Part shown: positions 1 through 11,039 of the stretch, one piece after another
How positions within the stretch are numbered: position 1 is the first letter of the stretch
How the letters are laid out: every line of letters starts with the position of its first letter
NCBI RefSeq assembly: GCF_035046485.1
Contig: NC_085138.1
Coordinates: 448,919,204 to 448,983,203 of the forward strand
Length of the DNA: 64,000 nt
Direction: 5' to 3'
Source: Aedes albopictus
Lineage: Eukaryota; Arthropoda; Insecta; Diptera; Culicidae
The notes under the pieces: generated by a model
The model's database searches: none
Told to the model about the DNA's origin: nothing
Seen by the model: the letters and a program-made list of their open reading frames with translations, nothing else
Program-made: the position numbers and the translations under genes

Positions 1-942
1 GCATTCCTTAGATAACTTGTTAAGAAAGCGAATGTGATAAAAATTTAGATATTTTTTGGTATTTAGTGATAAATAATGTTGAAATCATTAAAAAACACCT
101 TTGTGCAAATTCAAATTTGAAGAATGAAGTTAATTGATAGAGAACTCGACCGTTCTTCAAAATATCAAGACAATTAAAAGGAAATACAAAAATATGGAGT
201 ACAATATGCTATATTCTGAAAGAAGTTGGTAAAAATCATTAGAACAGTTCATTTGATTTAATAAACAAAGTGTATTTATAATTTCTGAAACAGTCTATAT
301 ATGTAATGTAGCATAAATTATAGATATATTATGCGAATAACTATGTTTAGCGATTTATGTTGGAAAAACTTTTGTGGAATCGTGCATAAATTACTTAACA
401 CATATAATAACGAATCACTGAGAAAAAATGATTAAACTCTAGCAGCTCGTGCAAAACAAATTGATTTTATTTATACAAAAAGCGCCCTAAGGTTAAATGC
501 CGAAAGATTTCCAAACTTGCTTTTCATATTACGTAGTTGATGAAACTCGCCAAAAGATTTTTCAAGATTAACAGATGTTATGTTTACCCTAACATAATTT
601 TACGATCAATAAAGAAAGATTTTTAAATCGTGAACTTTGAATAAGTCGTTTTCCAATTTTTTCATACTCTATGACCGGTTCCTTAATATTCAGAAAAACT
701 CATTATGCAGCAAAAAACGAAAAAAATAATAGAATTTGAAAAAGTATGAAAAATAAATGATTTCGGTTCTACCCAAGCCTTTACCATTTTAAACAATAGC
801 TTCATCATCAGAATAGAAGTAATTAAGTGTAATTCAACGATTGTTTACTTAAGACGCCGATTTTTACTTCACTGTTGTGTAAATTTCGACTTAGGCTGAA
901 GAAAGCGAGATCAAACTATGAAGTTGTGTTTGTTTACTCTCA
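1..942. other. AT-rich sequence, no feature recognised
   Basis: I see no reading frame of interest, no terminal repeats and no RNA-like fold in this AT-rich stretch. It reads as unannotated intergenic DNA. Confidence 0.5.
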
Positions 943-1322
943 TAGGTCTCACTTGCCCCAGATGCTGAAATGCACTGGGGCAAGTTAGAGCAGTTAACTA
1001 AAGGTTATAAATGAAAATAAATTACCGCTTTTTCGCTTAAAATAATTTGCAAGCACTCCACAGATTATCCTGAAACCGAAAAAGTTTTACTTTATTTGTT
1101 ATTTTATTTTTAAACGACGCATGTAGTAGAGTACGTTAATCTCACTTAGTGAATTGAAAATTACATATGATCAACAATAACATGTATGAACTCTTTATGG
1201 TGAGAACAATGACAATTTTTGAATTCAAAGTATCCGTTGGTGTGATACCTATGTTTTCTATGAAGAATGTTTGCCTTAAAACAAAAAAATAAAAAATATA
1301 TAGCTGTAGGTCTCACTTGCCC
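943..1322. repeat. Interval bounded by a 17-bp direct repeat
   Basis: The 17-mer taggtctcacttgcccc is present at 943-959 and again at 1306-1322. Just inside the first copy, 952-961 (cttgccccag) pairs exactly with 975-984 (ctggggcaag). The direct repeat could be the target duplication of a ~346-bp insertion at 960-1305, or a chance or ancestral repeat. No tRNA-like head or protein similarity is visible inside. Confidence 0.3.
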
Positions 1323-1637
1323 CGGGGTACCTTACCAAATACTGTTTTGCACGATAAAAACAGTGAATCACGCTATTAGATCAACTACAATTTCTTATGA
1401 TCACTCGATGCTATTTTCGGATATCCAAGTGACTTCGGCCATCTGCAGTTGCACATCATCATCGCAACTTTTAGAAGCCACTGGTTTGGGAAGTCATCAA
1501 AGACCAATTTCTGTGAAAAAAATGACAAAGAATCGAATGGTGGCGGTCTCATCTTGTGCAGACCACGGGAAATGTCCTGTTTAGCCCTTTATTGCACTAT
1601 TTCAATGCAAATCTTAACGAAGAAGCGAAAATAAACC

Positions 1638-1931
1638 TTCTTCTTTTTCTTCTTCTTCTTCTTCTTGGCGTAACGTCCTCATTGGGACAAAGCCTGCTTC
1701 TCAGCTTAGTGTTCTATGAGGACTTCCACAGTTATTAACTAAGAGCTTCCTCTGCCAATGACCATTTTGCATGCGTATATCGTGTGGCAGGCACGAAGAT
1801 ACTCTATGCCCAAGGAAGTCAAGGAAATTTCCTTTACGAAAAGATCCTGAACCGACAGGGAATCGAACCCGTCACCCTCAGCATGGTCATGCTGAATACC
1901 CGTGCGTTTACCGCCTCGGGTATATGGGCCC
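1638..1931 (-). mobile_element. Feilai-like tRNA-derived SINE, copy 1
   Basis: Read on the minus strand, this begins GGGCCCATATACCCGAGGCG and holds a box-B-like motif in the tRNA-related head (TTCGATTCC in this family). An unrelated body follows, and the tail is an (AAG)n triplet array at 1638-1662. The interval is bounded by taaacc at 1632-1637 and 1932-1937, a likely target duplication. The structure (tRNA head, unrelated body, triplet 3' tail) is what has been described for Aedes Feilai SINEs. Two more copies lie at 4391-5180 and 43732-44013. The family assignment is from structure, not from a database match. Confidence 0.8.
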
Positions 1932-1939
1932 TAAACCTC

Positions 1940-2420
1940 TACCGCCGATATTTATTACTAAAAAATGTTAAATACTATGGTAGAGGTTGTTCTCGATTGA
2001 AGTTGAACATTGTCGTGTTGCCTAGATCTCTGTAATATCCAAATATGCCCCATACTATTTATTAATTAGGAAAAATCAGATTTTTTCATAAATTTTCAAG
2101 CTGCTTTCAATGTTTCCATGGAATTATGATACTAATATTGTTCAAAAACGAGTACAGTTGATTTCCTTCATGGCAGAGCAAGGGATGTTACGCCCCAATT
2201 GCCCTTCAACAAATCTCCCAATGATTTTTTTCAAAAATACTTACAGTGGTTACCTCAGAGATTCGTCCAGATATTCTTTCAGGAATGTGGTATTTCTCTA
2301 CGAACTCAAGGATTTCGCCATGGATTTTTAAAGGACTTTTTTTCTGAAATATTTGCTATGAAATCCTACGGGAATTTAGTGAGGGATTCTTATAGGAATT
2401 TATTAAATTTCTATAGAAAT
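1940..2420. other. No gene; partly degenerate minisatellite-like sequence
   Basis: From about 2260 to 2415 there are degraded motifs such as ttataggaattt and ttcaggaatg, similar to the GGAATTCC arrays at 31 and 58 kb. Nothing else is recognised. Confidence 0.35.
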
Positions 2421-2492
2421 TGTTGGTGGCAGTAGCACTTCGCTGGAGCCACCAAATGTTGGTGGCAGTAGCTCCTCTCTGGAGCCACCAAT
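2421..2492. repeat. Two tandem 36-bp units
   Basis: Units 2421-2456 and 2457-2492 both start tgttggtggcagtagc and end with a ggagccacca motif. They differ at a few central positions. The ggtggc and gccacc ends make each unit a potential short hairpin. Confidence 0.6.
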
Positions 2493-2895
2493 CGTTGGCG
2501 TCAGCACAATCCTTCAATTGACAGCACGATTGGTGCAGTGTTCCTATTGGGATAGCAGCGCTCTTGGCCACAGCTATCGCGATGATGAATCGATAATGAT
2601 CAGGATGACCGAAACCCACAGTCGTTTCACGGTTCCGTTGCGAAGGGATACGGTATTACATTCCGTGTGTGCCAACAAACAGACTACTTAGACGACGGTA
2701 AGCGTTACTTTCGAACACCGATATTACTCACTCAGTGTAGGAGGTTCGAGAGGGAGAATAATATAAATCGATACATCAAAAATCATGTGTGACAGATTCA
2801 TGCCAAAGTTCTCGCATTCGGAACCTTAGCTTGCCAAAGTGAGAAAAGTAATTCAAAGTATCAACACTTTTGAAGGATTGAATTATCCAATCAAG
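2493..2895. other. No feature recognised
   Basis: I see no coding signal, inverted termini or tandem structure in this stretch between the 36-bp repeats and the satellite. Confidence 0.4.
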
Positions 2896-2899
2896 TCTG

Positions 2900-4330
2900 A
2901 TCACTTGCGAAGCTTAAGTGCTAGTTCAGTATTAAAGGAATTTAAGTAATAGTTGCACCGCATCAGTATTGTAACCAAAATCATTGCCCTTGTAGATCTT
3001 AAGGCCTTTACTAGCGAAAGTGCTTGGAGAACCTAGAATTTCTATGGCGGCATCCATTAAGTACGTCACGCTCATAGGGGGGAGGGGGGGTCAGGAAAGT
3101 GTGACAAGTAATGCATTAGGTATACGGAAAACCTGTACGAAGGGGGGAGGGGGATCTAAAATTCCCAAATTTTGCGTGACGTACTAAATGGATGCCCCCT
3201 ATGATAATGATCGCGGAAGTTCTTGAAAGACCTAGAACATCTTTGGTAATCAATTCTCTTCAGCACAATGCATGTTTTAACGGATGTTCTTGAGGGATCT
3301 AGAATATCTTTGAAAATTAGTTAGTTACAGAAAAATGGTCCGTGGACCTGAAGAATATAACATAGGTACATTACGACGTGTCAATAACGTAACAAGAATC
3401 AATTGATTACGCTTGCAGATCTTAAGGCCTTTACTCGCGGAAATTTTTGGATTACCTAGAACATCTTTGAAAATCAGTTTACTAATTAACCGTGCTCCGT
3501 TGATCAGTATGATGTTTCACCGTATCGGTAATGTAATAACAATTGGTTGATTACGCTAGTGTTCCTTTAGGCCTTTACTCACGAAATGTCTTGGACGATC
3601 TAGAACACCGTTGGAAAGCAGTTCTTTACAGAGCCATGCCCCGTAGACCTGTAGGATGTTACACCGCATCAGTCATGTAATAACATTTAATCGATTATAC
3701 CTGTAGATGTTAAGGCCTCTACTTGCGAAAATTCTTGAATGATCTACAAAATCTTTGGCCAACAAGCTCTTCACATAACCATGCTCTGTGGACCTATAGG
3801 ATGTTACTCCCATCAGTAATGTAACAATAAACAATTGATTTCACTTATAGATCTTGAAGCCTTTACTCGTGGAAGTTGGATAACCTTGAACATCTTGGAA
3901 AATTACTTCTCCAAAGAACTATGCTCCATAGATCCTGTAGGATGTTATACCATATCAGTAATGTAACAAACATTTATTGGTTACGCTTGTAGATCTTAAG
4001 GATTATTGGATGACCTAGAATATCTTTGGAATGCAGTTCTCTAAAGAACCGTGCTCCGCGGATCTGTTGGATGTTACACCTCATCAGTACTGCAACAATA
4101 CTTAATTGGATGTGCTTGTAGATTTTCAGGCCTGTACTCGCGGAAGTTCTTGGAGGTCCTAGAACAACTACTGCTCTACAGAGCTATGCTCCAAGGACCA
4201 GTAGGATGGTGCACCGTATCAGTAATGTAAGAACAATCCAATGATTACGCTTGTTGATCTTAGGGCGCTTCGCGAAAGTTCTTGGATAACCTACAACTTC
4301 TTTTAAGTAAATTAGCTCCTTCCAGAACTA
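2900..4330. repeat. ~143-bp satellite array, about nine diverged units
   Basis: Each unit holds the same landmarks in order: a (c)atcagtaatgtaac motif, tgattacgcttgtagatctt, aaggcctttactcgcgg, cctagaacatcttt and a gctcc..ggacctgtaggatgt motif. The atcagtaatg landmark falls near 2961, 3378, 3521, 3667, 3812, 3952, 4083 and 4217, giving spacings of about 130-146 bp. The longer first spacing is partly explained by the MITE at 3047-3198. Units are strongly diverged, so the array is old. No protein is encoded. Confidence 0.75.
3047..3198. mobile_element. 152-bp MITE with GGCATCCATT terminal inverted repeats
   Basis: The left end reads ggcatccattaagtacgtca and the right end is its inverse with one difference over 23 bp. 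ctatg at 3042-3046 recurs at 3199-3203, a probable 4-5-bp target duplication. The interior has G-rich runs (gggggag) on both sides and no reading frame. The element interrupts the first satellite unit of the surrounding array. Confidence 0.75.
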
Positions 4331-4390
4331 TACTCCAGGAACCACCTTTAGGAAACCCCCATTTTACCTTTTTAGAGGCCAGATCACAAC

Positions 4391-5180
4391 TCCTTTTTAC
4401 GTAGGGCCCATACAGCCGAGTCGGTAAACGCACGGGTATTCAGCATGACCATGCTGAGGGTGACGGGTTCGATTCCCGGTCGGTCCAGGATCTTTTCGTA
4501 AAGGAAATTTCCTTGACTTCCTTGGGCATAGAGTATCTTCGTGCCTGCCACACGATATACGCATGCAAAATGGTCATTGGCAGAGGAAGCTCTCAGTTCA
4601 TAACTGTGGAAGTGCTCATAGAACANNNNNNNNNNNNNNNNNNNNNNNNNNNNNNNNNNNNNNNNNNNNNNNNNNNNNNNNNNNNNNNNNNNNNNNNNNN
4701 NNNNNNNNNNNNNNNNNNNNNNNNNNNNNNNNNNNNNNNNNNNNNNNNNNNNNNNNNNNNNNNNNNNNNNNNNNNNNNNNNNNNNNNNNNNNNNNNNNNN
4801 NNNNNNNNNNNNNNNNNNNNNNNNNNNNNNNNNNNNNNNNNNNNNNNNNNNNNNNNNNNNNNNNNNNNNNNNNNNNNNNNNNNNNNNNNNNNNNNNNNNN
4901 NNNNNNNNNNNNNNNNNNNNNNNNNNNNNNNNNNNNNNNNNNNNNNNNNNNNNNNNNNNNNNNNNNNNNNNNNNNNNNNNNNNNNNNNNNNNNNNNNNNN
5001 NNNNNNNNNNNNNNNNNNNNNNNNNNNNNNNNNNNNNNNNNNNNNNNNNNNNNNNNNNNNNNNNNNNNNNNNNNNNNNNNNNNNNNNNNNNNNNNNNNNN
5101 NNNNNNNNNNNNNNNNNNNNNNNNNCTAAGCTGAGAAGCAGGCTTTGTCCCAATGAGGACGTTACGCCAAGAAGAAAGAA
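4391..5180 (+). mobile_element. Feilai-like SINE, copy 2, containing an assembly gap
   Basis: The tRNA-like head starts at gggccc (4404) and contains box B gggttcgattccc near 4463-4475. The body continues to 4625, the gap spans 4626-5125, and the 3' part with an (aag)n-like tail ends at 5180. The 10-mer agatcacaac occurs at 4381-4390 and at 5181-5190, so one insertion event explains both sides. Compared with the other two copies, the sequence left of the Ns (catagaaca) and right of them (ctaagctgag) are directly adjacent in the SINE, so no SINE sequence appears to be missing. Confidence 0.85.
4626..5125. other. Assembly gap, 500 Ns
   Basis: There are exactly 500 N characters, lying inside a SINE. 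The flanks join without loss when aligned to the two other copies in this window. The gap therefore looks like a placeholder rather than measured missing sequence. Confidence 0.95.
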
Positions 5181-5187
5181 AGATCAC

Positions 5188-5371
5188 AACGTCCGAGGTC
5201 ATACTGTCCCGGTCGTTAAGTCGCGTTTATTTTTTTTTGCGAAATAACGTCCAAAAGTTTGGATGCGTCAAATCCTTCTTTCCTTGGACTTCGTGACATA
5301 TCGACATGTTTGGACGTTATGCCTCGGAAAAATGTGCCATAAAGTTCTGGGACTTTATGGCCTCGGACGTT
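5188..5371. repeat. Nested inverted repeats around GGACGTTATG motifs
   Basis: aacgtccgagg at 5188-5198 is the inverse of cctcggacgtt at 5361-5371. Inside these, taacgtccaaa pairs with tttggacgtta. This could be a short non-autonomous DNA element of ~184 bp, but no target duplication is clear. Confidence 0.4.
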
Positions 5372-5621
5372 ATGATACTGCGCCCCTTTTTTAGCCCCCG
5401 TGTATTACCACCAGTAACACCACACCAAGGACAATACTAGGCATCCGACGTACGGACAACGAAACCTTAAAACCATTTCGTATGAAGCTGAGGCTATGAT
5501 TAACTGTTGACCTGGCTGTAGAGTCAGCCAACAAGGAATCGATCCTTCATTCCTACAATTCATACTTGTGATCACACGCAGGACGATCGAAGCGGCACGA
5601 GGAAGCGAGGGATCTACTTGA

Positions 5622-5792
5622 GGGCGACTTTATTTTGGCGGTGAATGGAACCTTGAGGAACCATTGGATCCGGGGTCGTACTATTCAGGTCTTTCACGGA
5701 AGAGGCGTTTTCACCCTTGTGAAAACGGCGACACAGGGGTATTTGAAAGAGCGGCAGTGAAACTTACGATTCTCGATGTGGAAAAGAAATGT
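5622..5792 (+). pseudogene. BEL/Pao-type integrase C-terminal remnant
   Basis: Reading from 5622 gives GDFILAVNGTLRNHWIRGR followed by FHGR. After a one-base frame change near 5738 the reading continues GVFERAAVKLTILDV. The order W-x-RG-R, FHGR, a TAT-Q-G stretch and VKL-x-LDV is the pattern at the end of integrase in BEL/Pao LTR retrotransposons. It is known there as the C-terminal region after the catalytic core. No catalytic core, RT or LTR is visible nearby, so this is an isolated, frameshifted piece. A match to the BEL/Pao integrase C-terminal profile would confirm it. Confidence 0.55.
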
Positions 5793-5799
5793 AAACCTG

Positions 5800-6464
5800 G
5801 CAACGGACCACTTGGATACTTTAGAACCTTGACATTGTTCGCGGGTTGGGGAATAAAACGACAAAAACTGTGGCTCTGCCGACACTGCCGCAGATTTGCA
5901 GTTCTACTTCCTACCGTAAACGATCAGCATTTGTCATCGTAGATCAACAGCACAATCACTGTAAGGTCACAAAAAAAAACAAGTGAATAAACGAGGACCC
6001 GTATCTCTTGCTGATGTTAGGAAAAAAAATATTAATTTGTTTCCAGTGAATTTGAATCATATCTGCACAGAATTTTTGTCATTGCCAAACGACACTCATT
6101 ATGACCTCCACTTCACCGACCATCAAACAGGCCATTGGTCACGCCGAAGCAACTCAAACTAACCTCGCCTCAGGCAGTATCAACAACATCCATCAGCAGC
6201 GATAGTCTTTTCTTCGGAAAGAGACGAACCAGCCAAGGACTGAAAGTCTCTATAATAAAAAAGACAAATGAAATTTCTTCTTGAAACACACGATGAAACG
6301 CGTAGCTCTGACTGCATGAATTTTTGGTCCACGCTTCACATTATCATTCATACGGCGTGCTAAATTTGTGTTTGTAGTGCCGTGCAATAACACTAAACAA
6401 ATTGACCGATAATGGGATCGTCAGCAATGAGTGTTATAATATCTGCGTCAGAGCGATGGTAACG
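5800..6464. other. No feature recognised
   Basis: Downstream of the integrase remnant there is no LTR-like end, frame or repeat that I can support. Confidence 0.4.
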
Positions 6465-6468
6465 TTAA

Positions 6469-6867
6469 CCCTTTCGTGACGAACCAGCACAATTGTGCTG
6501 TTAAGCGGTAACAGTTTTCCATATTTTTTCATCTGTTTAGACTTTGTTTTATGTGATGCAAACTCAGCCATTGCTTATACTTGTATGTGTGCAAACAAAC
6601 TTTTGTTTACGTTGCTTGTAAAATTTACCACAACAAGGTAAACAAAAAGTGGGCAAAAACCGTAAAACATGAAAAAGTTTTATCTGTCGCGTATTTTTTA
6701 TTTCGAATTTATCAAGCTAGTCAATGCTAGAGATCAAAAGATAAAGAGTAGTTCTTTCAAATGAAGAAAAATAATTGTTGCTTTTTCGGGAAATCTAAGA
6801 GTTCTGGAGAGCCAAATTTGAGCAATTTGTACAGAGTTTTCACTATTTGGCGCTCCGTGCGAAAGGG
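6469..6867. mobile_element. TTAA-type MITE (399 bp)
   Basis: The left end is TTAA (6465-6468) then ccctttcgtgacg. The right end is the inverse, gtgcgaaaggg, followed by ttga (6868-6871), which differs from TTAA by one base. CCCTTTCG termini next to TTAA fit the piggyBac or Kolobok type of non-autonomous element. The interior is AT-rich and non-coding. Confidence 0.5.
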
Positions 6868-6871
6868 TTGA

Positions 6872-7985
6872 AGGCTGCAAAAAGACAACAGAGCGTGTTG
6901 GGCGTTTCCATTTGTTGCTTTAGCATTAGCATTAAGCGAGCCGCACAAATTCAAATACAAATAAGTGTTGTCTCCTTCGCGTCCGAACCAAAGTACAAAT
7001 ATTTGGGACTAATCTCTGACTCTTATATAATTCTGATGCAATGGTCAAGAATTGTCTTGGCTATGTCCTTGCGACTGCTGGGGGATGGGAAAAAACGGTT
7101 AGTTAGACACCTAAGAAAGAAAGCGAGTCATAATGGATATAATATAACATGGCTTTCGGAAAAAAACTGATTAGGCTGATTCGTAGAGCGTATGCAAATG
7201 AGATTTCGACATCCTTTCGTGCACACCATGGATGTCTGCGGTTGAAGAGGAGCTTAAGTCACTTAAAAGTTCAGGGTTACAGGAAGCAACTTACCCAAGA
7301 CCGAATCCAGTGGAGAATAATTCTTCATTCGGTGTAGATTCAACGGAGCCCATTGAAGCCCAACCAGTAAGTAACCCTAGTTACACCTGCGTCACTCGTT
7401 CGCATTCGGAATTCCCACTGAATATGAAATTCATTTCTTTCAACTCTCCCGCAGCTCCACCATTCCTGCGGAGAGTATAACTGCAGTCTACGAATAATTG
7501 GAAAACCTTCGATGAAATTTATGAAATTGTACGCTGCTGGCCCCCGTCGTCGATTCACAACTCGCACTCATAAATCCTCGTATTTTCCGCCGACGGTACG
7601 CGATGGTGGAAGGTGCATGACAGTTGTGGATTGCATTGTTTATTCACCGTTCGGTTTTATTCAGAGGGTAGCTTTCTATGCCCTCATCAACGGATTCCGA
7701 TGAAAAGAGAGGAGCGAGGAAAAACGAGTATTACGCAACGCCACACTTATCCCGTCAGAGACTCCCATACAGAGAGGGATGAGAAATGAAGAAAAATTTC
7801 AAATTGACTTTTTTGTTCAAGTGTCAGGGGCGCTTCGGCTGATTGAATAATAAAGAAATGCTGAACTGTATCCCATCGCGGGCGAGCGAAAAAAATTGGA
7901 CTGGAAAATTGGATGAGGTACTTCTCATTGAGAAGTACCAAATCCGGTACAGGAGGAGTGAATGGATGGAAGAAAAATAGTTTTA
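6872..7985. other. No feature recognised
   Basis: Several short overlapping frames exist but none shows a recognisable domain. No terminal repeats were found. Confidence 0.35.
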
Positions 7986-7989
7986 AGTT

Positions 7990-8510
7990 TGTGAGCAAGT
8001 GAGAACCGTCTTCGGATCAGCTTGGTGAATGATTGAAAACCATAAGTAGGAAAACCGCTATTATTGAGTTGCGTCAATAGCGTATCTGCTACGAGATTCC
8101 ACAAAAGTGATGACAAAGCTTCCCCTTGAGGGCATCCACTAACACTCAATTTCCTAATCGCTGCTTGACGCAATGTCGTGAAAAGAAATTTGAGCGTTTG
8201 GTAAATCCAATTGGAAATCTTAGAGAAATACCAAGACTACGTGTGACTTCTAGTATGGCATCGAAAGGCACATTGTCAAAAGCATCCACGATATCTAAAA
8301 AACACCCAAGCAAGATTGCCTTCTCGATATCGTGAACAACTTTGTGTAAAAGAGTCACAATAGAATTACCATATTTGTAGGAATGTTGGTTCACATGAAG
8401 AGGCATGGTAGCCAAAAGAACATCACGAATATGATGATGGACAATGCGTTCTAGGCATTTCAGAAGTAAAGAGGTCAAACTGATAGGCCTGAAACTCTTT
8501 GCTACACTCT
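7990..8510 (-). pseudogene. Non-LTR retrotransposon reverse transcriptase fragment
   Basis: On the minus strand the reading starts FRPISLTSLLLKCLERIV and passes HVNQHSYKYGNS. It then reaches the catalytic region FLDIVDAFDNVPFDAI and, in another frame, SGCPQGEALSSLLWNLVADT. These are RT motifs of the R1/LOA/Jockey-like group of LINEs (palm aspartate in FLDI-x-x-AFD, and the PQG-x-x-SPLLWN motif). There is at least one frameshift near 8170, and the FADD box and both ends of the element are missing. The same family, in opposite orientation, is at 10145-10620. Over the shared part the two are near-paralogues (HVNQH, FDNVPFDAIL, RKLSVSG/CG). Confidence 0.75.
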
Positions 8511-10140
8511 AGAATCCTTCATTTTTCAAGGGTTTTGTTCAACTTCCTTTACTGTTTTCTCAAGGTTTCATTCATCGTATTTTGAACAATTTTGATGCTT
8601 TATGATAATAGCTGGCGTCATCACTAAGTTTTCTAAGATATACCTTATTGATAGTGGGCTAATCCCAAGCCCAACGCATTAATTTCACTTATGCAATTTC
8701 ACTGTTTCTTACCGATGATAAAATAGCAACTAAAGATTATTCATTTGTCAGTGATGAGTATGCTAATTCGAGTTGCCATAATGTAGATTTATGTCGATGT
8801 CACCATTTCAAATATCGTAAGAGCATTGCCATCACCATGCGTCACTACTTACTTCAAATTAGTACACGCAAGCCATGAAAACCTCTAGCCAATTCCCATC
8901 AAATTATCCAAACGGGCCATCATCGCCCTAAAAGACGATGACTACGATGATGGATATAACCCATGAGGGGACGGGACGCCACTTCATGGTTTATGAAAAT
9001 GCAAACCATTGTCGCATCATAACTCATGGCTCATGGTTACGGTCGCTGTAAAATGTGATTTCGAACTCGTCGGGTAATCATCGAATGATGGATCACTCGT
9101 TTGGGTTTATAGCAGTAACAAAAGCAGAGGCTTATAGGAATAAAGTTTATACCCTTAATCTTGTGAGCTTATTTCGCCGTAGGTTATCCTCCCATCGTTC
9201 TCTATCATGTCGTATATGCAAAGTCAAGCAGCGCTTTTTTATAGAACCAAGACATCAAACCCTTTAATCTGGACACAGCACGTAACAAAGGACTCTTAGC
9301 TTGAGTGGAAGCAATGCCCATCAACCAAAGAAAGGAGACTTGACCAACAAAAAAATGAGTTGAAGCACCAGCAGCATGCCTTACTTGTCATTTTAATGTC
9401 GCACGATTATGGCCAAAAATATTCATGCATGACGACGGCGACGAGACGGTCAGATGATAGTAAAAAGGATTCAACATTAGAATATCCACCGCACTGATAT
9501 ACCTATGTAGCTGTTATGCTGAGGCCCAGAACGGTCCATTGCCTTCAAGGATTTCATAAAATTTCATGAGAAAAACTAATTTCTTTATGTTTCCCATCGC
9601 CGACTAGCACGAAAAAATGAGCACACCCCAGACAGCCCAGTGTTAAAATCCCTCCGCACGTGAATCCGGTCATCAACGGCCAACGATCGTATTTCCGACC
9701 ACTTTGTCTGGGTGTACCCCGTACGTAACAACCGTCCTCCAGCCCACCCGACCAGACATCAGACGTTTTTCTCGGTTCGCTAATTCTCATCTTACAGTAC
9801 AGTTACAGTATGTTCTAGTTATAGTAGTACTACTACTTCTGTGCTGCAGACCACCCATATATCCGGAACGCGCGGTGGCGTTGCAATTCCAGATCATTAT
9901 TGTGGCGGTGAACCGCATCCGTTTCTTTTTGTTTCCTTCTTTGGGCAAAATCACACTCTTTAAGCTTTCCTCCGTGCTGTGCTGATTCTTCAACAGGGGG
10001 GTTGAGTCACTCTTTCTCTTCACTACTGGTTGTCTGTCGCACACGTGCAATGGTGTAAACATTGGGCATGATGTTTGGCAAACTGATTCAAGAAAAGTAT
10101 TGATTTTGTAAAATGAAATGTTTTGATAAAAAAACTACTT
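8511..10140. other. No feature recognised
   Basis: This 1.6-kb spacer between two inverted LINE fragments has no domain, no clear terminal repeat and only short, unsupported frames. Confidence 0.4.
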
Positions 10141-10144
10141 GTTT

Positions 10145-10620
10145 GCAGTTTTGCTACAGGGTATATTCCCAAATCTTGGCGGGATATTATTGAAAATTTA
10201 ATATAGAGCGAGTGTAATCACATCCGTGATGATCATTTGGCTAACATGCCTTCTCACGTGAACCAACATGCTAACAAATCTGGTAAGTTCACTGTGACTC
10301 TTTTACACAAAGTTGTTTACAGTATCGCTAAACCATTCACTCAAAAGCAATATTGTTTGAGTGTTTTCTTAGATATCCAGGAGGATTTTGACAATGTGCC
10401 TTTCGATGCCATTTTGAAAGCCGCACGGAGTCATGGTATATCTCCAATGATTTCCAATTGGATTCAACAAATGCTCAAAAACTTACATCTCTGTACGACA
10501 TTGCGTAAGGCAGCGTTTAGGAAATTGAGTGTTTGTGGATGGCCTCAAGGGGGAGTCATGTCACCACTTTAGTGTAATCTCGTAGCAGATACGCTATTGA
10601 GGCAACTGTATAAGGCTGAT
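10145..10620 (+). pseudogene. Non-LTR reverse transcriptase fragment, second copy
   Basis: A short upstream stretch reads GYIPKSWRDI, which precedes the RT fingers in this LINE group. It is followed, after an internal deletion, by HIRDDHLANMPSHVNQH and the palm motif SVFLDIQEDFDNVPFDAIL. Then come ISNWIQQMLKN and CGWPQGGVMSPL, with an in-frame stop at 10570-10572 before the expected LWN. The fragment continues as recognisable sequence to gtagcagatacgctattgag (about 10600). It lacks the endonuclease and the FADD box. Its relative at 7990-8510 lies in the opposite orientation. Confidence 0.75.
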
Positions 10621-10624
10621 ACAA

Positions 10625-11035
10625 AATTTGTTTTTCTCTTTTATCATTTCCAGTATAGTACCACCATCTAGAAATGTCGTCTGCGTGCGAACTAACAAAA
10701 CCCACACATAAGTCGGAGTCGTGTTGGTGGGACTGCCATCTTGATATAGCTGACGTGATGCAGCGTTTCTTATTCAGCCGCTGGATGCCAGAAGGACAAC
10801 AGAACCCAGGATGCACTACCAACTAAGCACTCTTAGCTAACTTTTAGTTGGCGGTATTTGTCACCAATTGACCCGTGGAAGCATGAGGTAGGAACTTGTG
10901 AGGAACAGAGCTATTTTGGACGCTCTCCTTATCGACTCACCATTTTGCATCTAGATTATGTCATATTCAAAAATAAAAGATGACAACAAGGAACGAACTC
11001 ACCGATAATCCTATGTAGCTGGTATTCTATGTTTG
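10625..11035. other. No gene; weak similarity to LINE 5' sequence at 51.2 kb
   Basis: The stretch near 10763-10786 (cagccgctggatgccagaa) resembles cagctgctggatgtcagaa near 51188. This may be a diverged scrap of the same LINE 5' region. Nothing else is recognised. Confidence 0.3.
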
Positions 11036-11039
11036 GTAA

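Noticed and set aside
2900..4330. CRISPR-like array of repeats and spacers
   Set aside because: Units are ~143 bp, diverged throughout with no constant short repeat and unique spacers; eukaryotic satellite fits.
4384..5247. Long frames across the N gap
   Set aside because: Most codons are unknown bases and the real flanks are SINE sequence.
7990..10620. The two inverted RT fragments as arms of one large inverted repeat
   Set aside because: They cover overlapping but not identical parts, have separate deletions, and the spacer and flanks are not inverse.
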